Shown here piece after piece: positions 17,983 to 27,120 of a stretch of DNA of 64,000 nt. Position 1 is the first letter of the stretch; each line of letters begins with the position of its first letter. The stretch is from Ruegeria atlantica (GTDB lineage: Bacteria > Pseudomonadota > Alphaproteobacteria > Rhodobacterales > Rhodobacteraceae). The translations under genes and the position numbers were made by a program. Location of the stretch: positions 62,001-126,000 of the forward strand of contig NZ_WQCG01000007.1 in NCBI RefSeq assembly GCF_013032505.1, read 5' to 3'. The notes beneath the pieces were generated by a model, which ran no database searches, was not told where the DNA came from, and was given only the letters and a program-made list of their open reading frames with translations.

Positions 17983-19220
17983 GCCAAAAGCGCCGAGATC
18001 TCTTTACCTTTCCAGCGCCGGTACATTCCGACCAGCCCCAGCAGGGCGGTTGCGATGACTATGTAATAGGGCAGGCGGATGTCGATACTCATCAATCCGC
18101 CGCCAATCAGGGACATGACACCACCGGCCAAACAGAAGACCGCCGTGGTGACACCCATGACCCAACCCTGATCCGCCTCTCCCACACTGGATGAAAACAG
18201 GCCCAGCAGGGTCGGATAGGCGACACCGAAGAAGAAATAGAAGAAGAAGACCGGGACATAACTCAGCACACCGCTGGGACTAAACGCAAAGCCAAAGCCG
18301 CAGATCACCATCACAATCAATGAGGTGTGGATGATGGAATGTTTGCTGAACCTTTCTTGCGCCGGTTTCACAAGGAATGTGCTGGAAAACGCCAACGCAA
18401 AGCCGATGACCACCATCGCCATGCTGCCACCGATGACACCATAGCCCCAGGCGCTGGTCAGAAAGTTGTCGACGAAGACGTAGAAGGTGACGTTGGCAAT
18501 CATGAACAATGCGTAAACGGGCAGGATTTTCAGAACCATCGGATGTTCGCGCACTGCTATAAGGCTGTCGGTGATATCACGTGGACGGAATACGAAAGCC
18601 GCGCGTTCAGTGCGGGTGTCCTTGAAGTAGACGCTCACCAAGAAGATGGCGATCAACACCAGAACAAACGCGCCATAGAACGGCATCTTGAGCGTTGCGT
18701 AGCTGCCGAGAATTGCTGCGTCAGACAGAACAGCGCCGATAATTGGGCCACCGACAAGGCCAAAACTGACCCCGGTGATGATGTACCCCATGTTTCGGTC
18801 TCGATCGGCGGCATCCGTGCTGCCGTCAATCATCGCCGCTTGTGCGATAGGCTGATTGCCAGCGGTAAAGCCGGTGATCGAGCGGCCAATAATCAGCAAA
18901 AGCAAAGAGTTGAGGTAAAGCGCAGCGATGGTGATGGCATAACCGGCCAAAGCCCCGCTCAGACAGACCAGCAAGGCATTCTTGCGTCCGATAGAGTCCG
19001 AGACCTTTGAGACATAGACCACACCCAAAAACCACGACAGGAAGAAGCAACCGATAACGAGGCCATAGTAGAAATGGCGTCGCCCCATTGGCGTACTTTC
19101 CGGCAGGAACCCGGATTTTGTTTCCATGATCAGAGAGTTGATGATGGGAAAGACCAGACCCTGTCCGATCAAATCCACAAATACCACGAATAGCAATGTA
19201 ATCTTGGCAATCTTCGTCAT
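17979..19220 (-). CDS. MFS transporter, Tet/TCR-like
   Basis: A 413-residue membrane protein of the major facilitator superfamily with about 12 hydrophobic segments. The loop 2-3 signature appears as [19 protein letters not shown], and an [18 protein letters not shown] segment resembles TetA-type antiporters. The substrate is unknown; drug or small-molecule export by proton antiport is the family-level guess. The ATG at 19220 has GAGG eight bases upstream; a GTG three codons earlier is possible. It lies in opposite orientation between hslV and hslU, overlapping the hslV end by 4 bp. Confidence 0.85.
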   Translation of the reverse strand: MTKIAKITLLFVVFVDLIGQGLVFPIINSLIMETKSGFLPESTPMGRRHFYYGLVIGCFFLSWFLGVVYVSKVSDSIGRKNALLVCLSGALAGYAITIAALYLNSLLLLIIGRSITGFTAGNQPIAQAAMIDGSTDAADRDRNMGYIITGVSFGLVGGPIIGAVLSDAAILGSYATLKMPFYGAFVLVLIAIFLVSVYFKDTRTERAAFVFRPRDITDSLIAVREHPMVLKILPVYALFMIANVTFYVFVDNFLTSAWGYGVIGGSMAMVVIGFALAFSSTFLVKPAQERFSKHSIIHTSLIVMVICGFGFAFSPSGVLSYVPVFFFYFFFGVAYPTLLGLFSSSVGEADQGWVMGVTTAVFCLAGGVMSLIGGGLMSIDIRLPYYIVIATALLGLVGMYRRWKGKEISALLA

Positions 19221-19264
19221 GATACACACCTCGGAACTGGTTCCTTCGGGTGAGTGTAACAGAC

Positions 19265-19315
19265 AGGTGCTAAGGCACCTAACGCCTTGTTAGAGGCCGG
19301 TAATTTACCGGCCTC
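19265..19315. repeat. Cluster of inverted repeats upstream of the MFS gene
   Basis: Three palindromes occur in 51 bp: AGGTGC-TAAG-GCACCT (19265-19280), TAAC-GCCTT-GTTA (19280-19292) and the near-perfect GAGGCCGGTAA-T-TTACCGGCCTC (19293-19315). The region separates the MFS start (19220) from the stop of the DM13 gene (19337). The last palindrome may terminate the DM13 transcript, though no U-tract follows. The first could be an operator for the transporter. Confidence 0.5.
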
Positions 19316-19336
19316 CTGGCGCATTTCGTCGTTGGG

Positions 19337-19738
19337 TTACGAAAGCGCTGCAACGCCCAGCGGAACGCCTGCAACTTCACACCAGATATAAACCTCATTG
19401 TAGCCCGAGATATCCATGGTCGGCGGTACAGCGTATTTCTGTTTGCCCGTCAGGTTCAGCAGAGCACCCAGCTTCGAGTTGGGGTCGTATGTGCCATCCT
19501 TACCGAAGGCCACGCGCGGGTCCGGGCCGTTATCCAGCGAAAAGTCATCACCCAGCTCAACGATGTAACGCTCGCCATCCTTGACCACTTTGACCGAACC
19601 GGTGGTTATATGTTTCGAGCGGCCTTCGAATGTGCCCTTTTTCTTGGCACCACCGGCAACGGCGACATTGGCGCTGGCCAATGTCAGGGCTGCACCCGTT
19701 GCAGCGGCATTCAAAAAGAGCGAACGACGAGTCATCAT
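19337..19738 (-). CDS. Exported DM13-domain protein
   Basis: A protein of about 134 residues with a twin-arginine-like leader (MTRRSLFLNAAATGAALTLASA) and a mature domain that fits DM13: GTFEGRSKHITTGSVKVV, YIVELGDDFSLDNGPDPRV and VYIWCEVAGVPLGVAAL, including the conserved late cysteine. DM13 domains occur in DOMON-associated redox proteins, so a periplasmic electron-transfer role is possible but unproven. The start at 19738 has GGAG at a good distance; an ATG five codons earlier overlaps that site. Confidence 0.8.
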   Translation of the reverse strand: MMTRRSLFLNAAATGAALTLASANVAVAGGAKKKGTFEGRSKHITTGSVKVVKDGERYIVELGDDFSLDNGPDPRVAFGKDGTYDPNSKLGALLNLTGKQKYAVPPTMDISGYNEVYIWCEVAGVPLGVAALS

Positions 19739-19935
19739 GATGTGGGTCTCCATTTCAAAGATCAGGCGAGTTTGCCCGTCGCCGCAGACTATGTGCGGGA
19801 TTTCTGTGTCTGGCGATTCACATCACCACGATTTTCCGTGTGCAGTCCGTGTGTTGGCGTGAGTTTTTTGTGATCAGCTTGTGTTTTTGCCGCGTATGAT
19901 TAGGTTCCGATGCGAAACAACTGGATAGAACTCAC

Positions 19936-21243
19936 ATGACCGACCTGACCCCGCGCGAGATCGTCTCGGAACTGGACCGTTTCATCATCGGGCAAAAGGA
20001 TGCCAAACGGGCCGTCGCCGTAGCCCTGCGCAACCGCTGGCGGCGCAAGCAACTGGCCGATGACATTCGGGACGAGGTCTATCCAAAAAACATCCTGATG
20101 ATCGGCCCCACCGGCGTCGGCAAGACCGAGATCAGCCGCCGTCTGGCCAAACTGGCGCGGGCGCCGTTCATCAAGGTCGAGGCAACCAAATTCACCGAGG
20201 TCGGCTATGTCGGCCGTGACGTGGAACAGATCGTGCGCGACTTGGCTGATGCCGCAATCCTGCAAACCCGCGAATTCATGCGCGAAGACGTCAAAGCCAA
20301 AGCACATCAGGCCGCCGAAGATCGCGTGATCGAAGCCATCGCAGGCACCGATGCACGCGAAGGCACGCGCGAGATGTTCCGCAAAAAGCTGAAAGCGGGT
20401 GAGCTTGACGATACGGTGATTGAATTGGAACTCTCGGACTCTTCGAATCCGATGCCGATGTTCGATATTCCCGGCCAGCCCGGCAGCCAGATGGGCATGA
20501 TGAATCTGGGTGACATTTTCGGAAAGGCCTTTGGTGGGCGCACTGTGAAACGCAAGATGACCGTCGCCGAAAGCTATGAGGCGCTGATCGGCGAAGAGGC
20601 CGACAAGTTGCTGGATGATGAAACCGTCAATCGCGTAGCGCTGGAATCGGTGGAACAGAACGGCATCGTATTTCTGGATGAGATCGACAAGGTCTGCGCC
20701 CGCACAGACGCCCGCGGCGGCGATGTCAGCCGCGAAGGGGTGCAGCGCGACTTGCTGCCATTGATCGAAGGCACGACCGTTTCCACCAAGCACGGCCCCG
20801 TCAAAACCGACCACATCCTCTTCATCGCGTCCGGTGCCTTCCACATCGCCAAACCCTCGGACCTGTTGCCGGAACTGCAGGGTCGCTTGCCGATCCGCGT
20901 GGAACTGCGCGCTCTGACCGAAGAGGACTTCGTTCGTATTCTGACCGAAACGGACAACGCTCTTACCCTGCAATACACCGCCCTGATGGGGACCGAGGAG
21001 GTGACCGTCAGCTTCAGTGAGGATGGCATTGCCGCACTGGCACGTATCGCGGCTGATGTGAACCAAAGCGTCGAGAACATCGGGGCGCGTCGCTTGTACA
21101 CGGTAATGGAACGCGTGTTCGAAGAGCTGTCCTTTACCGCGCCCGACCAGGCCGGAACGCAAATCACAGTCGACGCGCAGTTTGTAAACGATAATCTGGG
21201 CGAGCTGACCAAATCGGCTGACCTGAGCCGTTACGTTTTGTAA
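19936..21243 (+). CDS. hslU: HslU (ClpY) ATPase subunit
   Basis: The AAA+ unfoldase that feeds substrates into HslV. The 435-residue protein starts [20 protein letters not shown] and has Walker [10 protein letters not shown] (57-65), the inserted I-domain around 110-230, Walker [10 protein letters not shown] (about 238) and the C-terminal tail LSRYVL that docks on HslV. It is complete. A 197-bp gap separates it from the divergent DM13 gene, so it is transcribed apart from hslV from a promoter I could not place with confidence. Confidence 0.97.
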   Translation: MTDLTPREIVSELDRFIIGQKDAKRAVAVALRNRWRRKQLADDIRDEVYPKNILMIGPTGVGKTEISRRLAKLARAPFIKVEATKFTEVGYVGRDVEQIVRDLADAAILQTREFMREDVKAKAHQAAEDRVIEAIAGTDAREGTREMFRKKLKAGELDDTVIELELSDSSNPMPMFDIPGQPGSQMGMMNLGDIFGKAFGGRTVKRKMTVAESYEALIGEEADKLLDDETVNRVALESVEQNGIVFLDEIDKVCARTDARGGDVSREGVQRDLLPLIEGTTVSTKHGPVKTDHILFIASGAFHIAKPSDLLPELQGRLPIRVELRALTEEDFVRILTETDNALTLQYTALMGTEEVTVSFSEDGIAALARIAADVNQSVENIGARRLYTVMERVFEELSFTAPDQAGTQITVDAQFVNDNLGELTKSADLSRYVL

Positions 21244-21341
21244 CACTGCCAGCCGGTTTTTGCCGTTAATTCCGCCCTGCACCGCTGGACGCGGGGCGAG
21301 AATGCGATAGCGTAAGCACAATTCATCCTGAGGGCTGGCCC

Positions 21342-22442
21342 GTGCTGCGCTATTTTTTGATTCTGATTACATCTCTGTCGTTATGCGCCTGCGTCGACCG
21401 AACGGTGACCGAGATCGTGCCTTCGGCGGTAAACGTTGGGACGCCTGAAAAGATATTCGCAAGCACGACCCGAGCGCGTGAAGCGGATGGAACCTACGGG
21501 TTCCGGCGCGGAGAATCGCTGAAGTTTCTGGAAACAACAGTGTCGATCCCGCCGACGCACACACCGGGAACGCTGAAGTTTTCCTACGCAAATCCAAACC
21601 CGAAGAAAGAGTTCGTTCTGACAGATGTGACCGAGCTGGGAGGGCCAAAAGGATTACGCGAACATCTGCGCGGCGAGGACGACGTTACAATCTTTGTGCA
21701 CGGCTATAACTCGACCCAAACTGAGACGATTTTCCGCGCGGCTCAGCTGACACACGATATTGGTCTTCCGGGCTCTACCCTGGTCTACTCCTGGCCCAGC
21801 CGCGCAACCGGGTATGGTTATGCTTATGATCTGGACAGCATGTTGTTTGCCCGCGACGGGTTAGAGCAGACGATCCGTGAACTGAAAGCCATGGGCGTCA
21901 AGCGCGTTATTCTGGTCGCACATTCCATGGGCGGCGCTCTGTCAATGGAGATGATGCGACAAGCTGAACTGCAAGAACCGGGCTGGGCCAACAGAAACAT
22001 CGAAGGGGTCGTCTTGATTTCACCGGATCTGGATGTCGACCTGTTCCGTTCGCAGATGAAGCGTATCAAGAACCCGCCCGATCCGTTCCTCGTTATGGTG
22101 TCGCAAAAGGACAAGATCCTGAACATTTCAGGTCGTCTCCGCGGAACAGACGAGGGCGAGAGATTGGGCAATATAAGCTCGGTTGAAACGCTTGAAGAAT
22201 TTCCGATCAACGTGATCGATACAACCGCGTTCAACAAGGACGCCGAGTCCTCTCATTTCGTTGCGGCCACCTCTCCGGCACTCTTATCGATCCTCAGTTC
22301 GTTGCGACGCGTAAACAATACCTTTGGGCGCGAAGATCGACCGGGCATCGACATTCTGGTTCCGCCCAGCCAACGCAATCCAGACGGTGCGACCGAAATT
22401 GTTCTAACCGAAACAGGACAGGCGCAGGTCAGCTCTCCGTGA
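21342..22442 (+). CDS. Lipoprotein alpha/beta hydrolase (DUF900 type)
   Basis: A 366-residue predicted lipoprotein: GTG start, hydrophobic leader and a Cys at position 17 in SLSLCAC. The central part is an alpha/beta hydrolase with the nucleophile elbow VAHSMGG (about 190), an oxyanion segment VTIFVHGYNSTQTET and a C-terminal SSHFVAA that may carry the catalytic His. This arrangement matches DUF900 esterase-like proteins. The substrate is unknown. GAGGG lies eight bases before the GTG. It overlaps the next MFS gene by 4 bp (GTGA), so the two are probably co-expressed. Confidence 0.82.
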   Translation: MLRYFLILITSLSLCACVDRTVTEIVPSAVNVGTPEKIFASTTRAREADGTYGFRRGESLKFLETTVSIPPTHTPGTLKFSYANPNPKKEFVLTDVTELGGPKGLREHLRGEDDVTIFVHGYNSTQTETIFRAAQLTHDIGLPGSTLVYSWPSRATGYGYAYDLDSMLFARDGLEQTIRELKAMGVKRVILVAHSMGGALSMEMMRQAELQEPGWANRNIEGVVLISPDLDVDLFRSQMKRIKNPPDPFLVMVSQKDKILNISGRLRGTDEGERLGNISSVETLEEFPINVIDTTAFNKDAESSHFVAATSPALLSILSSLRRVNNTFGREDRPGIDILVPPSQRNPDGATEIVLTETGQAQVSSP

Positions 22443-23659
22443 CGCAGTTCAGCCTGCGTCAGTACCTGCGGGACAATGCCACCTGGTTGGGCGCGGGAGT
22501 TTTGCTGACCTTTCTGTCCAGCTTTGGGCAGACCTTCTTTATCTCGATCTTTGCCGGAAACATCCGCGCAGAGTTCGGTCTTAGTCACGGCGCTTGGGGT
22601 GGTCTGTATTCCCTGGGCACCACCGTATCAGCCGTTGTAATGATCTGGGCCGGGGGGCTTACGGATATTTTCCGTGTCCGGGTTCTGGGGCCAGCTGTGT
22701 TATTGGGCCTCGCCATAGCTGCAATGGCCATGGCCGTGAACAGCTGGCTTGTCCTATTGCCCCTGGTGGTCTTTTTCTTGCGGCTGTTCGGACAGGGGAT
22801 GAGCATCCATTTGGCGCAAGTCGCCATGGCGCGCTGGTTCATTGTTACACGCGGTAAGGCCCTCTCAGTTGCATCGGTTGGCTACGCCATTGGTGAGGCG
22901 CTGCTGCCACTGATTTTCGTGGCCGCGATGGCGTTTCTGGACTGGCGATGGTTATGGGTGGTGTCCGCTGGAATTGCCCTAGTGGGAATACCGGTTCTAA
23001 CCCGGCTTTTGCGTCAAGAACGTACACCGCAAAGCCTGGCTACTGAATACTCGGCTACCGGGATGATGGGGCGCCATTGGACGCGCAAAGAAACACTGTT
23101 TCATCCACTTTTTTGGTTCATGGCACCGGCCTTGCTGGCTCCATCGGCCTTTATCACCGCGTTTTTCTTCCATCAGGTTCATCTGGCCGACGTCAAAGGC
23201 TGGCAACATTTTGATCTGGTCGCGCTTTTCCCGGTCTATACCGGTGTTTCGCTAATTTCGATGTTTGCAGCCGGTTGGGCACTGGACAAATGGGGGACTG
23301 CGCGGCTGATGCCGTTCTACCAAATACCGATTGCGATTGGCTTTGTGATCGCGGGTATGACCAGCTCGATCCCTGGTGCCATGATCGCGATGGTGTTTCT
23401 GGGGCTGACGGTCGGAGCCAACAGCACCCTGCCCAGCGCCTTTTGGGCCGAATTCTACGGCACCCGGCACATAGGCTCAATCAAGGCGATGGCGACTGCG
23501 GTCATGGTACTTGGGTCAGCCATTGGCCCCGGCTTGACAGGAGTACTGCTGGACACAGGCATATCGCTGGATACGCAATTCTACTGGGTCGCAGGGTTCT
23601 TTGTCCTTGTTTGCGTGTCGGCAAAGATAGGAATCTCGCGCGCGATGCGCGCATTCTAA
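22439..23659 (+). CDS. MFS transporter
   Basis: A 406-residue major facilitator protein with about 12 hydrophobic segments. The N-terminal half contains WAGGLTDIFRVRVLG (loop 2-3 type motif) and the C-terminal half FAAGWALDKWGTARLMP (loop 8-9). The substrate cannot be named. It starts with GTG at the stop of the lipoprotein hydrolase gene (translational coupling), suggesting a hydrolyse-and-transport pair for some external compound. Its stop overlaps the convergent smr gene by 4 bp. Confidence 0.85.
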   Translation: MTQFSLRQYLRDNATWLGAGVLLTFLSSFGQTFFISIFAGNIRAEFGLSHGAWGGLYSLGTTVSAVVMIWAGGLTDIFRVRVLGPAVLLGLAIAAMAMAVNSWLVLLPLVVFFLRLFGQGMSIHLAQVAMARWFIVTRGKALSVASVGYAIGEALLPLIFVAAMAFLDWRWLWVVSAGIALVGIPVLTRLLRQERTPQSLATEYSATGMMGRHWTRKETLFHPLFWFMAPALLAPSAFITAFFFHQVHLADVKGWQHFDLVALFPVYTGVSLISMFAAGWALDKWGTARLMPFYQIPIAIGFVIAGMTSSIPGAMIAMVFLGLTVGANSTLPSAFWAEFYGTRHIGSIKAMATAVMVLGSAIGPGLTGVLLDTGISLDTQFYWVAGFFVLVCVSAKIGISRAMRAF

Positions 23660-24243
23660 CGCGTTCGGCGCAGATAAACGTAATAGGCCCCTTCGCCACC
23701 GTGGCTGATATGGGCCTGGGTCACTTGCAAAACGGCCTGCGCCAACGGTGGCAAAGCCAACCACTGCGGAACTTGATTGCGCAGCACTCCGCGCGGAGTG
23801 GGGATAGGGCCGGGTTCATCGCGATCTTTGCCCTTACCAGTGACGACCAGAACAAGCCGCTTGCCGGATGCCTGCGCCGTCAGAACGAACCGGATCAGCG
23901 CCGGATATGCGGTGTCTATGCGCATACCATGTAGGTCCAGCTTCCCTTCGGGCTTGATCTTACCGCGTTTCATGCGTCCAAACGCCTTGGTGTCCATCTG
24001 CACCGGACTGGTCCTCAGGCTTTCACTGATCGCAGGTTTCAACGCATGTCGCGCAGGTTTGCCCGGCGCGTTTTGCCCAACCTCGAACGCATCAAACCGC
24101 GGCTTCGGAGGTTTGGTCGGTTTGGGTTTGGGCAAAGTGACCGGATGGACCGACTGGGGGATTTCGGGATGCATACGCTCAGCCTGTTTGGCGACCTTGC
24201 GCCACAGCTCGATCTCATCTGCCGTCAATTTGCGCCGTGACAT
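23656..24243 (-). CDS. Smr-domain (MutS2 C-terminal-like) protein
   Basis: A 195-residue protein with a basic, proline-rich N-terminal half (LPKPKPTKPPKPRFDAF) and a C-terminal Smr domain. The domain carries KLDLHGMRIDTA (the LDxHG motif) and VVTGKGKD, followed by the PRGVLRNQVPQWL block. Smr domains nick or cleave nucleic acids; stand-alone bacterial forms have roles in ribosome rescue or DNA processing, and I cannot choose between these. It is the last gene of a minus-strand run with mltA (1-bp overlap) and the Tim44 gene. Confidence 0.88.
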   Translation of the reverse strand: MSRRKLTADEIELWRKVAKQAERMHPEIPQSVHPVTLPKPKPTKPPKPRFDAFEVGQNAPGKPARHALKPAISESLRTSPVQMDTKAFGRMKRGKIKPEGKLDLHGMRIDTAYPALIRFVLTAQASGKRLVLVVTGKGKDRDEPGPIPTPRGVLRNQVPQWLALPPLAQAVLQVTQAHISHGGEGAYYVYLRRTR

Positions 24244-25277
24244 CAGAATTCATCCGGTAACAGGGCATAGGCCCGTTGGATGGGCAACAGCAGCACCATA
24301 CGTCCCGGATCCCTGAGGCGTCCGGCAGCCTTTCCGGCGTCATCGCCTGTGCCAAAGAAGATATCCGCACGCTGCGCGCCTTTGATGGCAGCACCCGTGT
24401 CCTGAGCAATCATCAAACGCCGCAAAGGCGTCTTGCCATCTTTTTCCACCCAAACAGGGGCGCCCAGCGGCGTATAAGCCGGATCAGCGGCAATGCTGCG
24501 CATCGTGGTAACTGATCGGTTCATGGCACCTAACGGCCCAAGCTCGGGCGCAACGCGCGAAACTTCGCGGAAGAACACGTAGGAGGGGTTGTGAAACAGC
24601 AGTTCAACCCCGGCTTCGGGGTTCTTGCGGACCCATGAGCGGATCATCTGGGCACTGACCTCATGCGCGCCCAGCGCACCTTGGCGGATCAGCTCGGCCC
24701 CAATGGAACGATAAGGGTGACCGTTTGCCCCGCCATAGCCCACGCGCAGGGCGCTGCCATCTGGCAGGCGCACACGTCCCGAACCCTGGATTTGCAAAAA
24801 GAACAGCTCGACCGGATCATCCACCCAGGCGATCTCGAGCCCACGACCCTGCATTGCATCTCCGGTCAGGATTTCGCGACGGCTGAGCCATGGTCCCTCG
24901 GCCCGCGCTTCGGGCGGCATTTTGTATATCGGGTATTTGAACCGGTCGGTCCGGGTTTTAGACCCATCCAGTTCCGGTTCGAAATAACCGGTGAAAAGGG
25001 CGTCTTCGCCGTCCTCGACCAGAACCGGGCGAAAGAATAACTCAAAGAACGACCGCGCCGCATCTGCCTTGTATGTTCGGGCCACGTTGCACAGCGCCTG
25101 CCAATCCGGATTATCCAGATCGCCGCAGGTGTTCAGAAATACCGAAAGGGCCGCCCCATGATCATCGGCAGCCCATCCATCCAGATCGTCAAAGGAAAGA
25201 ATTGATCGCGTCGGTTCAGCGCTGGCGGCAGTGGTCATGACTGCCACCAGAAATAGCGACCGGAGCGCGCCAATCAT
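24243..25277 (-). CDS. mltA: Membrane-bound lytic murein transglycosylase A
   Basis: An exported peptidoglycan transglycosylase that cleaves MurNAc-GlcNAc bonds to give 1,6-anhydro ends. The 344-residue protein has a signal peptide (MIGALRSLFLVAVMTTAASA), the MltA core (ALFTGYFEPELDGS, EIAWVDDPVELFFLQIQGSGR) and a C-terminal 3D domain (MIAQDTGAAIKGAQRADIFFGTGDDAG) with its catalytic aspartates. No lipobox is obvious, so the protein may be periplasmic rather than lipid-anchored. It overlaps its neighbours by 1 and 4 bp. Confidence 0.93.
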   Translation of the reverse strand: MIGALRSLFLVAVMTTAASAEPTRSILSFDDLDGWAADDHGAALSVFLNTCGDLDNPDWQALCNVARTYKADAARSFFELFFRPVLVEDGEDALFTGYFEPELDGSKTRTDRFKYPIYKMPPEARAEGPWLSRREILTGDAMQGRGLEIAWVDDPVELFFLQIQGSGRVRLPDGSALRVGYGGANGHPYRSIGAELIRQGALGAHEVSAQMIRSWVRKNPEAGVELLFHNPSYVFFREVSRVAPELGPLGAMNRSVTTMRSIAADPAYTPLGAPVWVEKDGKTPLRRLMIAQDTGAAIKGAQRADIFFGTGDDAGKAAGRLRDPGRMVLLLPIQRAYALLPDEF

Positions 25278-25933
25278 GCGTCCGTGGCAACAAGCAGCCA
25301 GTTTGGATCATCAGCACCCATCACACGGGCAAAGGTCCAGCTGTCCTTTTGGCGTTTTACGGTGTTCGGGCTGCCTTCGATAATGTCGCCGCCACGATCA
25401 CGCACGACCGAGGTCAACTCGCCCACAAACCGCATGGTAATCTCGGCTTGGTTTGTGTCTTTGTCGAAGGTCACATCCGCCAGTGTGGTTTCACGTACGC
25501 CGATAAACTCGGCCTCGATGGTCAGGCCCTGATCTTCACGGGCTGCCACAACTGAAACAAATGTGTCGAACACCTCTTCGGACAGGAAGGGCTGGATTTC
25601 ATCCAGATTGCCCTTTTCGAACCCCATGACGATCATCTCATAGGCACCGCGTGCGCCGTGCACGAATTCACTGACCGAGAAACTGGGCTCAACCCGTTTC
25701 ATTGCGGCCAGTGTTTGCGCCTGCTCGCTGTCTTCGGCGACATGGTCTGTAATGTCATGATCCGGGCCACCTTCGATCACTTCAAACTCGCGACGCGACT
25801 TGCTTGTGTCGGGTTGCTGCTGAACAGGGGGCTTCTCAAAACCTTCACGCGTACCCAGCACGCTTTTCAGGCGCAGGATCAGGAAAACGGCAATTCCGGC
25901 CAGGACCAGCAACTGGATCATCGGTTCGTTCAT
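25274..25933 (-). CDS. Tim44-like domain protein
   Basis: A 219-residue protein with an N-terminal membrane anchor (IQLLVLAGIAVFLIL) and a C-terminal Tim44-like domain (EFVHGARGAYEMIVMGFEKGNLDEIQPFLSEEVFDTF, ending WTFARVMGADDPNWLLVATDA). Alphaproteobacterial relatives are associated with the inner membrane and are thought to be the ancestors of mitochondrial Tim44; their role is little known. It heads the minus-strand Tim44-mltA-smr cluster and overlaps mltA by 4 bp. It is divergent from fxsA. Confidence 0.88.
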   Translation of the reverse strand: MNEPMIQLLVLAGIAVFLILRLKSVLGTREGFEKPPVQQQPDTSKSRREFEVIEGGPDHDITDHVAEDSEQAQTLAAMKRVEPSFSVSEFVHGARGAYEMIVMGFEKGNLDEIQPFLSEEVFDTFVSVVAAREDQGLTIEAEFIGVRETTLADVTFDKDTNQAEITMRFVGELTSVVRDRGGDIIEGSPNTVKRQKDSWTFARVMGADDPNWLLVATDA

Positions 25934-26040
25934 TTCATCCTCTTTTCAGACCGCGGCTTTGTATACGCAGCCTCATGCCACTATGTAGGTGACAGATCGT
26001 GGCAAGTCCACAGCCCGGCCTAAGGGAAAGGATAAAGCAA

Positions 26041-26541
26041 ATGTACTTGTTCTTGGCATTTTTATTGGTGCCGATCATCGAGATCGCCCTGTTCATACAG
26101 GTCGGTGGCCTGATTGGCCTGTGGCCCACGCTGTCGATCGTCGTTCTGACGGCCGTAATCGGCACCTTTATGGTCAGGACACAAGGTCGCATGGCACTGG
26201 TCAATTTGCAGAGATCCTTTTCTGAACTGGATGACCCGACAGAGCCGCTGGCCCACGGTGCCATGATCTTGTTGTCGGGTGTATTACTTTTGACGCCGGG
26301 GTTTTTCACCGATGCCGTTGGTTTTGCATTGCTTATTCCCGGTATTCGAGTGGCGGTGTTTCGGTATCTCAAGTCCAAGGCTACCATCACCCATTTCCAG
26401 ATGGGCACCGGGGCACAATTCAGATCCGGCCCTACCCAATTTGATCAGGATGACGTGATCGACGGTGAATTTACCGAAGTACGACCCCGTCAAAACCCTT
26501 CAAAGCCATCCAAATGGGTCGAAGGTCCGCCTCAGCATTGA
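26041..26541 (+). CDS. fxsA: FxsA-family inner membrane protein
   Basis: A 166-residue protein with the FxsA N-terminal membrane segments (MYLFLAFLLVPIIEIALFIQ, then WPTLSIVVLTAVIGTFMV), the RTQGRMAL loop and a third segment (LLSGVLLLTPGFFTDAVGF). FxsA was named for relieving F-exclusion of phage T7 in E. coli; its normal role is unknown. The C-terminal tail is polar and acidic. The start at ATG 26041 gives the conserved MYLF opening; the frame from 25999 is longer and unconserved. secB follows 55 bp downstream. Confidence 0.87.
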   Translation: MYLFLAFLLVPIIEIALFIQVGGLIGLWPTLSIVVLTAVIGTFMVRTQGRMALVNLQRSFSELDDPTEPLAHGAMILLSGVLLLTPGFFTDAVGFALLIPGIRVAVFRYLKSKATITHFQMGTGAQFRSGPTQFDQDDVIDGEFTEVRPRQNPSKPSKWVEGPPQH

Positions 26542-26595
26542 GGTGCAGCGTCCAACTTGCTAAGCAGTGGCGAATTTCATTTTCGGAGTAGATCC

Positions 26596-27093
26596 ATGGC
26601 TGACGAAAGCCCTGCAGAAAACACCGCGGCACAGACCGCCCCTCAGATCCAGATGCGTGTTCTGGGACAGTTCATTCGCGATATGTCTTTTGAAAACGTG
26701 ATGGCGCAAAAAGGCGTATCAGGCGACGTTCAGCCCGAGATTGCTGTTCAGGTGAACCTGGACGCCAAAAAGCGCCCGACCGAGCATCAGTATGAAGTCG
26801 CCGTCAAGCTTAACCTGACATCCAAGGCCAAAGGCATGGACGACGTCCTCTTCCTGTGTGAACTGGACTATTGCGGTCTGTTCCACATCGAAGGCGTGGC
26901 CGAAGATCAACTGCACCCATTCCTGATGATCGAATGCCCGCGCATGCTGTTCCCGTTCCTGCGCCGCATTGTCAGCGACATCACCCGTGACGGTGGCTTC
27001 CCGCCGGTCAACCTGGACAACATCGACTTTGTTGCGCTGTACCGCAATGAGCTGATGCGCCGTCAGGCCGAAGCTGAGAAAACCGAAGCTTAA
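26596..27093 (+). CDS. secB: Preprotein-export chaperone SecB
   Basis: SecB is the cytosolic tetrameric chaperone that keeps precursors unfolded and delivers them to SecA. The 165-residue product has the core QMRVLGQFIRDMSFEN, PEIAVQVNLDAKKRP, the LCELDYCGLF strand and the conserved CPRMLFPFLRRIVSDITRDGGFPPVNLDNIDF block. The ATG at 26596 has GGAG eight bases upstream. It lies on the left flank of the maf-aroE-coaE-dnaQ group, a neighbourhood kept near the origin in many alphaproteobacteria. Confidence 0.96.
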   Translation: MADESPAENTAAQTAPQIQMRVLGQFIRDMSFENVMAQKGVSGDVQPEIAVQVNLDAKKRPTEHQYEVAVKLNLTSKAKGMDDVLFLCELDYCGLFHIEGVAEDQLHPFLMIECPRMLFPFLRRIVSDITRDGGFPPVNLDNIDFVALYRNELMRRQAEAEKTEA

Positions 27094-27120
27094 TCGGTTA
27101 CACCCGCGCCGGGCAGGGAC

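Noticed and set aside
19900..21321. 473-codon open frame antisense to hslU
   Set aside because: Same reason: hslU is complete with all AAA+ motifs, and the antisense product resembles no protein I know.
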